This document shows, in pieces, positions 23,711 to 30,735 of a stretch of DNA of 36,904 bases (within the stretch, counting starts at the first letter, position 1; each line of letters starts with the position of its first letter). The stretch covers positions 1-36,904 of the forward strand of contig JBJEFI010000103.1 in assembly GCA_051873875.1 (NCBI GenBank), in the 5' to 3' direction. The position numbers and the translations under genes are program-made. This DNA comes from JBJEFI01 sp051873875. GTDB taxonomy: Bacteria; Bacillota; Bacilli; Bacillales; Bacillaceae_G. The notes below the pieces were generated by a model. That model saw nothing but the letters and a program-made list of their open reading frames with translations. It was not told the DNA's origin and made no database searches.

Positions 23711-24868
23711 ATGAAACGAGTTAAAAATAGTAGATATATAATAACAGGAATTGTTGCAACAGCTATGATTTATTCAGGAAGCGTTAATACATATGCGGAA
23801 GGTTTATCACAAACACAAATTGAACAAAAAACAAGTGAAATGGAAAAGAAGAAAGAAAATATTGCATTAGAAAAAAAACAAATGCAAGCAGAGATTGAAC
23901 GTTTAGATCACCGATTAGCAGAAGTAAAACACAATATTCGTCAAAAGGAAGCAGCTATTCAAAGTGCAAATAAAAATATTGCTCGATTAAAACAAGATGT
24001 AACAAAATTAGAACAACGAATTAAACAAAGAAAAGATATTATTGCAGAACGATTAATTTTAATGCAAAAAAATGGTGGACAGTTTAAATATGTAAGTTAT
24101 TTACTCGGCTCAGAGAGTATTAGTGAAATTATCGCAAGAATAAATGCGGTTTCTACATTGATGAAAGCAGATGAATCAATCATTATTGAACAAGATGAAG
24201 ATGTAAAAGATTTAGAGGATAGTAAAAATAGTATTATTGCATCAAAGAAAAAAATAGAAGAAGATAAAGCTGAACTTGTAAAGTTAGATAAAGAAATAGA
24301 CAAGAAAATGAAAGAAAAAAGGGACGTACTTGATAAATTAATCGAAGGTGAGAAAGAAATTGAAGCAGAAATGCTAGATTTAGAAGAGCAAAAGAAAATT
24401 ATTGAGGCACAAAAAGAAGCAAGTGCCTCCCATGCTACTCCTAAAGGTGGTTATCCCGAGTCGACTTCTAATGATTTTATGCGTCCAGCAGTAGGACCAA
24501 TTACATCAGGATTTGGACTTCGTGATTTAGGAGATCATGATGGTGTTGATATTGCAAAAAGAGGAAGCGATGTACCTGTTGTTGCATCAGCCTCAGGTGT
24601 CGTTATTCGCTCCTATTATTCTAGTAGTTATGGAAATGTTGTTTTCTTAAGCCATCACATTAATGGCAGACTGTTTACGACAGTGTATGCACATATGGAG
24701 AACCGAGCCGTTCAAGAAGGACAAGCAGTAGAGAAAGGACAGTTTCTAGGCTATATGGGGAATACAGGTTTTTCATTTGGAGCACATTTACACTTTGAAA
24801 TTCATGAGGGGCCATGGAATGCTACTAAATCTAATAGTGTTGATCCAATGAAATACGTTCAATTTTAA
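23711..24868 (+). CDS. Secreted M23 (LytM-type) peptidoglycan endopeptidase
   Basis: A 385-aa protein with a signal peptide (about residues 1-30, cleavage after TYA in NTYAEG), a long coiled coil (about 32-250) as in CwlO/EnvC-type proteins, and a C-terminal M23 domain. Zinc ligands are H276 and D280 (HDGVD) and H361 in HLHFEIH (359-365); YAHM supplies another histidine. It should cut peptide cross-links in the wall. The start has AAAAGGAG upstream. It lies inside the recombinase element with its own terminator, and might be cargo or an old phage-related wall enzyme. Confidence 0.92.
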   Translation: MKRVKNSRYIITGIVATAMIYSGSVNTYAEGLSQTQIEQKTSEMEKKKENIALEKKQMQAEIERLDHRLAEVKHNIRQKEAAIQSANKNIARLKQDVTKLEQRIKQRKDIIAERLILMQKNGGQFKYVSYLLGSESISEIIARINAVSTLMKADESIIIEQDEDVKDLEDSKNSIIASKKKIEEDKAELVKLDKEIDKKMKEKRDVLDKLIEGEKEIEAEMLDLEEQKKIIEAQKEASASHATPKGGYPESTSNDFMRPAVGPITSGFGLRDLGDHDGVDIAKRGSDVPVVASASGVVIRSYYSSSYGNVVFLSHHINGRLFTTVYAHMENRAVQEGQAVEKGQFLGYMGNTGFSFGAHLHFEIHEGPWNATKSNSVDPMKYVQF

Positions 24869-24871
24869 TTA

Positions 24872-24905
24872 AAAAGAGCACTTGAGTATACTCAAGTGCT
24901 CTTTC
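24872..24905. terminator. Perfect-stem terminator after the M23 gene
   Basis: AAAGAGCACTTGAGTA and TACTCAAGTGCTCTTT form a perfect inverted repeat with almost no loop, followed by T-rich sequence. Confidence 0.9.
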
Positions 24906-25479
24906 TTATATAGTAAACATAAGGAAATATGATAATAATCGTTAATTTGTACCATTTCTGCAAAAAGCTTTTGTATACTTTTATAATCAAAATAGTGAAT
25001 AGACGTGATAAATAAAAGAATGGAGCTGAGGGCATGCTTCGAGACAAGTTAAGAAAAGCAGAATTTGACGTGGATGGTCATTTGATTTAAGTGCTAGTTA
25101 CAATATTGGCGCAAGATATCTAATAAGAGTATATGAAAAAAACACTTCTGAAAAGAAATGGCTGTCTCTTCAGGCAAAAGTTCCTGAATTAGCAAAAAGA
25201 ACATTCAAAACATTGGCTTCATTAATTAAGTTATAACAGATATTGCTACCTTCTAAGAAAGTAGCGCAGCGTGTGTAAACTTGAATCTAAGCTAATAGAT
25301 GCTCCATCAAAATCTTTGGTTTAGGTAGAGAGGTTCACAAGTAACTAATTAAACATACAGATTAATAAAGAAAATCTAATGATGAAATAACATAGAAGTC
25401 TTCTCTAAAATAAAGAGAAATGTCCATACACTTACTTTTTTGTGTTGAATAGGATGGAAGCAAAAAAGTAGGTGGAGAA
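24906..25479 (+). other. Decayed, gene-poor part of the element
   Basis: No intact gene above 40 codons is seen over 570 bp. It contains the frameshifted remnant listed at 25034-25236. The rest is A/T-rich with scattered stops in all frames. Confidence 0.6.
25034..25236 (+). pseudogene. Frameshifted remnant of an unrecognised gene
   Basis: ATG 25034 opens 18 codons (MLRDKLRKAEFDVDGHLI). From about 25075 another frame continues for about 53 codons (WSFDLSASYNIGARYL ... FKTLASLIKL) to TAA 25234. A single-base shift near 25075-25085 would join much of it. Function not recognised. Confidence 0.45.
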
Positions 25480-25602
25480 ATGAGTAATGAAATAAAGAAA
25501 GTAACTTGGAAAAAAAAGCCTAATATAACCGTATATGCAAAAGCTTTAATGGATCTTTATTATAAGACGAATGAGCAGGATGAGAAAGATAACAAGGCAT
25601 AA
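25480..25602 (+). CDS. 40-aa protein beside the right attachment site
   Basis: A basic-then-acidic peptide beginning MSNEIKKVTWKKKPNI and containing VYAKALMDLYY. GGTGGAG is 4-7 bp upstream. The stop is 17 bp from the attachment core. Its size and position make it a candidate recombination directionality factor, the small partner that turns a serine recombinase towards excision (SprB in SPbeta is the known case). That role is inference only. It could also be a common small phage-type protein of unknown function. Confidence 0.55.
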   Translation: MSNEIKKVTWKKKPNITVYAKALMDLYYKTNEQDEKDNKA

Positions 25603-25619
25603 AATAATAGGAAACCAAT

Positions 25620-25634
25620 AAATAACAAACATAA
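25620..25634 (+). other. Right attachment site (attR) core
   Basis: AAATAACAAACATAA, the partner of 21235-21249. The element-side arm TAGGAAACCAATAAAT is at 25608-25623. Directly after it ATAATAAATATAA (25631-25643) is a second, overlapping imperfect copy of the core, which offers an alternative join nine bases later that also keeps the reading frame. Confidence 0.78.
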
Positions 25635-26233
25635 TAAATATAAAGTATCTTGATGGTGTATATGTATATGAAGTTAATAATCATGAGGGATTATATGTAG
25701 AAAATACATTGCAATCAATTAGTGATTTTGATGGAAAAGCATTAAAAAAAGAATGGATAGAGTTAACGTATAAATTTACCTTTGGGGACTTGGTACAAGT
25801 AACAGGTTATGAGAAGGAAGTTTTTCGAATCGTTGGTATTCGCACAGAAGTATGGCGGTATAAAAATGATGCCTGGGAAGATACAATTTATGAATTATCC
25901 CGTATTACAGACGGAGAGTGGTTAGAAGCGGATGAGTCAGATATTGTATTACTTGCTAATTCTCATATTGCAAATGTTATTTTAAAGAAAATGAAACAAG
26001 ATAAAACAGCTATCTCTAAATTAGATTTAGAAAAAATAAAATCAATTAATGATATGTATCGAATCCAAGATCGAACGGATAGAAAAGAAATAATTGATGG
26101 ATTGCTAGATGTATATAATGACTACAAATCGCTGCACAATCTTTTTGATGATGAAGAATATAAAATTGTCATGAATGTGGTGTTAAAAAACCTCTTTAAA
26201 CTAACAGAACAGAAAAACAAAGAGATAAGATAA
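25634..26233 (+). pseudogene. 3' part of the interrupted gene
   Basis: An open frame without its own start. From codon ATA 25634 it reads INIKYLDGVYVYEVNNHEG and continues for 199 codons to TAA 26231. A TAA stop (25619-25621) directly precedes the core in this frame, so it cannot be read from inside the element. It contains FTFGDLVQVTGYEKEVFRIVG (a second KOW/SH3-like 'GD-V' segment), YELSRITDGEWLEADESD and a helical C-terminal half. It joins to 21162-21248. A weak internal start (TTG 25709) has no good ribosome site, so the gene is probably silent until excision. Confidence 0.8.
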
Positions 26234-26249
26234 ATTCATCTGAGGTTGT

Positions 26250-26372
26250 ATGATGGAAGTATATCTGTTACATATAAAGGGGAAAAAACTTGTCGTAGGG
26301 CAGGTTTTTTATATAAGTAAGGATTTTGAATCGATGTTAACTGTGGAATATAAAAGGATAGAGGAGAAATAA
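26250..26372 (+). CDS. Small 40-aa protein after the interrupted gene
   Basis: A short ORF starting MMEVYLLHIKGKKLVVG and ending YKRIEEK. It lies 16 bp after the interrupted gene's stop and just before a terminator, so it would be co-transcribed with the restored gene. GAGGTTG is near; ATG 26253 has the better spacing. Family not recognised. Confidence 0.45.
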   Translation: MMEVYLLHIKGKKLVVGQVFYISKDFESMLTVEYKRIEEK

Positions 26373-26403
26373 AAAAACAGCCAGTTATGTTTGGCTGTTT
26401 TTT
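26372..26403. terminator. Bidirectional terminator
   Basis: AAAACAGCCA and TGGCTGTTTT with a short loop, A-run before and T-run after. It ends the interrupted-gene unit and the VanW gene from the other strand. Confidence 0.9.
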
Positions 26404-26408
26404 AGTAA

Positions 26409-27671
26409 TTAGCTCTTTTTATCAACATGGTATGTGCTACTGTGAAGTTTTTCATCACTGATGACTACACCATCTTTTACAACACGTTTGTAAGCAGAAG
26501 CTTTCATAATTTTATCGTCTTTATAATCTACTTGAGAAGAAAGGTATACTTTCTTTCCTGTTGGTGTACCGTAAATTTTAATTACTAAATCATCATTTGT
26601 GCCATAAGCAACAAGATAAATATAGTTACCCGTATTATTTTTGAAACGTAAATCAGGTGCATAATCACCAACGGTTGCATCTAATCCATATGGGACGTAT
26701 TTAACAGGACGGCTATGATTATAGCGTTCTGTAATTTCTAAGTCAGCTAATAAAGCAGCATTATATAAAGAACTAGAAACTTGGCAAATACCACCACCAA
26801 CACCAGTTGTTACTTCCCCATTTGTATAGGTGTTTGCCTCTAAATATCCGCGAGATTTTGTTGTTAAACCAACTTTTTCAAGGAAACTGAATTCTTCACC
26901 AGGTGCAATTAATACATCTGATAAATGAGAAGCTCCTAGTTTCGCATTGTAAACAGAAGCTGGTAAACTAATAAATTTAGAATGATATTCTGCAATAACA
27001 GTATCTAAGTTTACTTTTTCCATCATTTCTGTTGTACGTTTAGGTTTAATTGCTACTGTAGGTGCTGTGATTTTGCCAGGTTTTTTTGTTTTAATTGAAT
27101 CTTTGACAAGAGAAAGTAGTTTTGTTTTATCTACACCTTCACCATTTTTACCTGGAATTACTTGGAATTTGTCACCTTGACGAACAATTGTTGCGTTAAC
27201 AGGTTTTACTAATTGTTCTGAGTAATTCTTTTTAATAAAGGCATCAATTGTTTTTTCATCAATTTTTGGTGTTAATTCAAAAGAAACACTTCGTTTCCCT
27301 TCTTCAGCAGCCTTTTTCTCATCTAATCGATCCATAAACTTTCCATCTGTTTGGTCTTTGAAAATTTTTTGAGCAGCATCTGTTCCATCATATGTAACAC
27401 CTAGTTCTTTCCATGTTACTTTTTTTACAGTGTCTTCTACTTTTATCTCAATGACGGTATTATCATAGTTTGCAATTTGTTTATTAATAACTGCTTCAAC
27501 TTCTTTTTCTGTCATCTTTGCTAGAGATATATTTTCAAAGGTTGTATTAGGAAGTACGTATGTTGAAAGCTCCTCGTTTGTTTTTTTTACAAACATATAT
27601 CCCCCAATACCACAGCCAATTAAAATGACGGAGGCAATACTTGCTGAGATAATAATAGGTTTCCATTTCAT
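26409..27671 (-). CDS. VanW-family membrane-anchored protein
   Basis: A 420-aa protein with an N-terminal membrane anchor (about residues 7-28), a peptidoglycan-binding-4/YoaR-type region (about 50-215), then the VanW domain (about 225-370) with FISLPASVYNAKLGASHLSD, APGEEFSFLEKVG and GVGGGICQVSSSLYNAAL. It probably acts at the outer face of the membrane or in the wall; the VanW function is unknown even where it was named, in VanB-type vancomycin clusters. This relative is not in a resistance cluster. AAAGGATG lies about 15 bp upstream of the ATG, an unusually long spacing. Confidence 0.9.
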   Translation of the reverse strand: MKWKPIIISASIASVILIGCGIGGYMFVKKTNEELSTYVLPNTTFENISLAKMTEKEVEAVINKQIANYDNTVIEIKVEDTVKKVTWKELGVTYDGTDAAQKIFKDQTDGKFMDRLDEKKAAEEGKRSVSFELTPKIDEKTIDAFIKKNYSEQLVKPVNATIVRQGDKFQVIPGKNGEGVDKTKLLSLVKDSIKTKKPGKITAPTVAIKPKRTTEMMEKVNLDTVIAEYHSKFISLPASVYNAKLGASHLSDVLIAPGEEFSFLEKVGLTTKSRGYLEANTYTNGEVTTGVGGGICQVSSSLYNAALLADLEITERYNHSRPVKYVPYGLDATVGDYAPDLRFKNNTGNYIYLVAYGTNDDLVIKIYGTPTGKKVYLSSQVDYKDDKIMKASAYKRVVKDGVVISDEKLHSSTYHVDKKS

Positions 27672-27919
27672 AATTCTAATTCACATCCTTTGTTTTTGCT
27701 TATGATTTATTATACATATTCTAAGGGGGAATATACAACAATTATTTACAGAAATATTACAAGAATGTTACGACAGAATAAAACAGGAATTTATTTGCTT
27801 TATTGTTGGATAGAAGAGACAGTTAGGATGAAATTTTTTAATTAATAATGAATAGAAGAGTCATATTATTAAAAGTTAGAATAAATGAAGATTTGTAGAG
27901 GAAAAATAAGGTTGATTAA

Positions 27920-27949
27920 TAGACATTGTCATTCTTTTCTTTGTATAAT
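27920..27949 (+). promoter_or_regulatory. Candidate sigma-A promoter of the B12 operon
   Basis: TAGACA, 18 bp, TATAAT. It is 26 bp before the first paired bases of the cobalamin riboswitch. The upstream part of the 27672-28283 gap shows nothing else that I can support. Confidence 0.55.
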
Positions 27950-27975
27950 TAGTTGAAATCTTAATAGTAAGCATG

Positions 27976-28133
27976 TTTTTAGGTGACCTTAATAGGACTT
28001 AATAGGGAAGTGCATAATGCCGCAGCCCCCGCTACTGTAAGTGACGAGGCTTCATCAAATCCACTGTAAGGAGATTCTTTATGGGAAGGTGATGAAGCGT
28101 TTGAGTCGCGAGCCAGGAGACCTGCCTAAAAAT
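27976..28133 (+). promoter_or_regulatory. Cobalamin (B12) riboswitch
   Basis: Outer helix TTTTTAGG/CCTAAAAA. The conserved core has GGGAAGTGC, GCCGCAGCCCCCGCTACTGT and GTGACGAGGC. The B12 box is GCCAGGAGACCTGCC (28112-28126). It is followed about 95 bp later by a terminator, so control is by early termination when B12 is bound. Confidence 0.96.
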
Positions 28134-28227
28134 GGATGATTCATACTTTCGGAGGGAGAGGAGGATACGGTAGAGGAAAGAAGGATTGGTGTTATATGCA
28201 ATACTTCTATCATCCAATGTAAACATG

Positions 28228-28250
28228 CTCCTATCATTAGGAGTTTTTTT
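28228..28250 (+). terminator. Riboswitch-linked terminator
   Basis: CTCCTA and TAGGAG with a 4-nt loop, followed by seven T. It lies between the B12 aptamer and the first gene, the position of the expression platform. Confidence 0.75.
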
Positions 28251-28283
28251 GTTTTTATCTTACAAAATAAAAGAGGTGTCAAA

Positions 28284-28730
28284 ATGAGTAAACAAACCCG
28301 TACAAAATTATTAGTATCATTATTAGCAATTATTCTTTTTGTTGGTGGTTATTTCGCGTACAAACAATTCTTTGCAGGTGCAAAAGGGGCGAAAGAAATT
28401 ACAATTACAGTTGTGGATGAATCAAAAAATAAAACATTAGTAGATAAAGAGAAATTTCATACGGATGCAAAAAATTTAGGTGATTTCTTAGAAGAAAATA
28501 AAGATGAATTAGGTGTAACAATGGATGATTCTCAATATGGCCGTTTTGTTAGTGCGGTGAAGGGAATTAAAACAGAGGATATGAACAAAGGTCCTTGGTG
28601 GATGTATGGCTATAAATCAAAAGAAAAGAATTTAGAGATGAAAGTTGGTCAGGCACCAGGTGTGGATGAGCTAGGATTACATAACGGAGACGAAGTAGAA
28701 TTCGTATTTACAACAAATACTGGAATGTAA
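28284..28730 (+). CDS. DUF4430 (transcobalamin-like C-domain) anchored protein
   Basis: A 148-aa protein with an N-terminal membrane anchor (LLVSLLAIILFVGGYFAY, about residues 9-26) and one extracellular DUF4430 domain with NLGDFLEENKDEL and GPWWMYGYKSKEK. This domain is related to the C-terminal part of the animal B12 carriers intrinsic factor and transcobalamin. Behind a B12 riboswitch and before an ECF S component, it most likely captures cobalamin or a precursor outside the cell; that is inference from context. GAGGTGTC lies before the start. Confidence 0.88.
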   Translation: MSKQTRTKLLVSLLAIILFVGGYFAYKQFFAGAKGAKEITITVVDESKNKTLVDKEKFHTDAKNLGDFLEENKDELGVTMDDSQYGRFVSAVKGIKTEDMNKGPWWMYGYKSKEKNLEMKVGQAPGVDELGLHNGDEVEFVFTTNTGM

Positions 28731-28734
28731 TACG

Positions 28735-29241
28735 ATGACAATTCGAGAAATTACAACAACGGCACTTTTGGGTGCACTTTTATATGTGGTTTATACACTT
28801 GGTTCATTTTTTCTTTATGCAGAATTGTTTAATTTTACAATTTTATTATATGGAACTTATTTAAGTCGAAAGCAGGCTTGGTGGGCGGTGATGTTATTTT
28901 CAATTTTATTGATTTTAACACGCGGCTTATCTCCTTGGTCAATTGTGTATACGTTGATATTTCCTCAATATGCACTAATTTATTCTTTCGTGAAGAATAA
29001 ATTAAAATCAGAGTATGCATTAGCTTCGCTCGGCTTTTTCCTTGCTTTTATATGTGGGACGCTTATTGATTTACCGTATATTTTTATGGCGGACTTAGGA
29101 AAAGAAGCATTAATTCTGCGTTTTTTAATGGGATTCCAAGCATCATTAGGAAATGGTGTATGTACATTTATTGCTACGTTGTTCTTATTGAAACCGTTAG
29201 GAAGAGCATTAGAACGCGCCAACCAATATGTGTATAGATGA
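28735..29241 (+). CDS. ECF transporter S component (probable corrinoid uptake)
   Basis: A 168-aa integral membrane protein with five or six hydrophobic segments, beginning REITTTALLGALLYVVYTLGSFF, a typical ECF S-component N terminus that contacts EcfT with small residues (ALLGALLY). It probably binds cobalamin and uses the shared EcfA1A2T module coded elsewhere, as no ATPase is nearby. It starts 4 bp after the upstream stop with no clear ribosome site, so translation is likely coupled. Confidence 0.88.
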   Translation: MTIREITTTALLGALLYVVYTLGSFFLYAELFNFTILLYGTYLSRKQAWWAVMLFSILLILTRGLSPWSIVYTLIFPQYALIYSFVKNKLKSEYALASLGFFLAFICGTLIDLPYIFMADLGKEALILRFLMGFQASLGNGVCTFIATLFLLKPLGRALERANQYVYR

Positions 29242-29275
29242 AAAGAAGGTTTGCCTTAGGGGCAAACCTTCTTTT
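29241..29275. terminator. Bidirectional terminator
   Basis: AAAAGAAGGTTTGCC and GGCAAACCTTCTTTT form a 15-bp perfect stem with a 5-nt loop. It separates the ECF gene from the convergent alanyl-tRNA editing gene. Confidence 0.93.
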
Positions 29276-29280
29276 ATAGG

Positions 29281-30486
29281 TTAATTTATCTGGCGTTGTA
29301 CTTTCATATACGCATAATCAATGGCAGAAGAGAGGTTACTTACACTTTTTCCGCCACCTTGGGCTGAAAAGGTTGTTCCCCCACCCCGACCATCAACGAG
29401 TGTAATAGCATCTTGAAGGAGTTCGTTCATTTTCTGGTTTTTAAGGTTTCTTGAACAAACAAAAAGAAGGTTGCAACGATCTTCTGCTTTTAAACCAAAT
29501 AGGACGATAACGTTATCTGTTGCCGTTAATTTATTTGCAAGCATGGTGATTTCTTTCATATCTTTCTGTTCGTAAATGTCTTTTATAATTGTAATGCCAT
29601 TTATCTTTTCACATGTTTGAAGCATTTCTTTTACTTCATAATCCCCAATTTGTGATTTTAAGAAACGATTTTCAGAAATAATGGTGTTGTAATCGGCTGT
29701 TAAACTAGCGATTTTTGCAAGAGCAGCTTCTTCGTTACATGTTAATTGTTTGCAAATTGTACGAGAAAAGGCATCTTTCTTTAAAGAATCTTTCACTGCA
29801 CGTGTACCACAAATGAATGTAATACGGGTGGCATTGTTTTTATGTTTTTCCCATTTTTTCACTTTTAATAGTTGTACTTCAATGGTCGCTTTTGGATGTG
29901 TGCCACCACAAGGGTTAATATCAAAATCAGCAATGCGAACAATACGAATCTGCTCATATTGTTTTTTGACTTCTTTTTTCAGTTTTAATTTACGAAGTTC
30001 TGATTTAGTAGGATACAGTACATCAACAGGAATGTTTTGCATAATGATATCATTAGCTAATTTTTCAGCTTTGCGAATTTGCTCTTCGTCTAGTGTACGA
30101 TCAATATCAACTGTACATGTTTCTTTTCCTAAATGAAAGCCTACCGTATTTCCTTGGTATAATTCATGAAAGCTAGCAGATAAAATATGTTGTCCTAAAT
30201 GATGTTGCATATGGTCGAAACGACGTTCCCAGTTAATTGAACAAGATACGTTTTTTTGTTTTAATGGTGCTTTCGGCATAACATGATAAATATGTCCTGC
30301 TTCCTCATATACATCTGTAACGGCTAACCCTTCTATTTCTCCAATATCACTTGGCTGACCACCACCTTCTGGATAAAAAGCAGTAGCATCTAATTCAATG
30401 TGATAGGCACCGTCTTTTTCAATTTTGTTTACAATCGTTGCTGTAAAGCGTTGAATGTATTGATCTTTATAATATAATTTTTCCAT
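29281..30486 (-). CDS. AlaX-type alanyl-tRNA editing protein with DHHA1 domain
   Basis: A 401-aa protein. The N-terminal half resembles the AlaRS second-additional/editing domain: FYPEGGGQPSDIG, HMQHHLGQHILSASF (zinc HxxxH) and CGGTHP (zinc Cys, with His). The C-terminal DHHA1 domain ends with VDGRGGGTTFSAQGGG. It should deacylate Ser- or Gly-tRNA(Ala). Start ATG 30486 is chosen since GAAAGGA is 6 bp upstream; an in-frame TTG at 30501 overlaps that site. Single gene with convergent neighbour on the left. Confidence 0.93.
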   Translation of the reverse strand: MEKLYYKDQYIQRFTATIVNKIEKDGAYHIELDATAFYPEGGGQPSDIGEIEGLAVTDVYEEAGHIYHVMPKAPLKQKNVSCSINWERRFDHMQHHLGQHILSASFHELYQGNTVGFHLGKETCTVDIDRTLDEEQIRKAEKLANDIIMQNIPVDVLYPTKSELRKLKLKKEVKKQYEQIRIVRIADFDINPCGGTHPKATIEVQLLKVKKWEKHKNNATRITFICGTRAVKDSLKKDAFSRTICKQLTCNEEAALAKIASLTADYNTIISENRFLKSQIGDYEVKEMLQTCEKINGITIIKDIYEQKDMKEITMLANKLTATDNVIVLFGLKAEDRCNLLFVCSRNLKNQKMNELLQDAITLVDGRGGGTTFSAQGGGKSVSNLSSAIDYAYMKVQRQIN

Positions 30487-30696
30487 ATGTATTCCTTTCA
30501 AAATAAGCGTTTAGTTTACAAGGATAATGATGAATATGTCCATCGTTATATAGTATTATACCGTTCTGTTTTTAAATTTTATAGACTTTTCTCTCTATAT
30601 AGTGAAGTATAATGGAGATAGTATTAAATTTTTAATAAGTTAATACAATTATGCGTCATACGAAAAATATTGATATTCATATTGTTGGTGATGATA

Positions 30697-30735
30697 GATA
30701 AAACAGGTTGTTCGTTATGAACAACCTGTTTTATC
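30697..30735. terminator. Terminator after nhaC
   Basis: GATAAAACAGGTTGTTC and GAACAACCTGTTTTATC form a 17-bp perfect stem with a 5-nt loop. The last base touches the nhaC stop codon on the minus strand. Confidence 0.92.

Larger units (their letters stand above)
21235..25634 (+). mobile_element. Serine-recombinase element inserted in a host gene (~4.39 kb)
   Basis: Bounded by 15-bp direct repeats (one mismatch) 4385 bp apart. It contains a large serine recombinase just inside the left end, a membrane protein, an M23 peptidase, decayed sequence and a 40-aa ORF just inside the right end. Removing one repeat unit plus the insert rejoins the split gene in frame. It lacks phage structural and replication genes, so it is either a reduced prophage or a skin-like intervening element. 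Composition is close to the host, which suggests long residence. Confidence 0.82.

Noticed and set aside
25709..26233. Independent 174-aa gene starting at TTG 25709
   Set aside because: No ribosome site is near, and the same frame runs upstream to the attachment core at 25634 with protein-like sequence. It is better read as the 3' part of the split gene.
26409..27671. Vancomycin resistance cluster because of the VanW domain
   Set aside because: No vanHAX, vanRS or vanY genes nearby; isolated VanW/YoaR-type proteins are ordinary in Bacillus.
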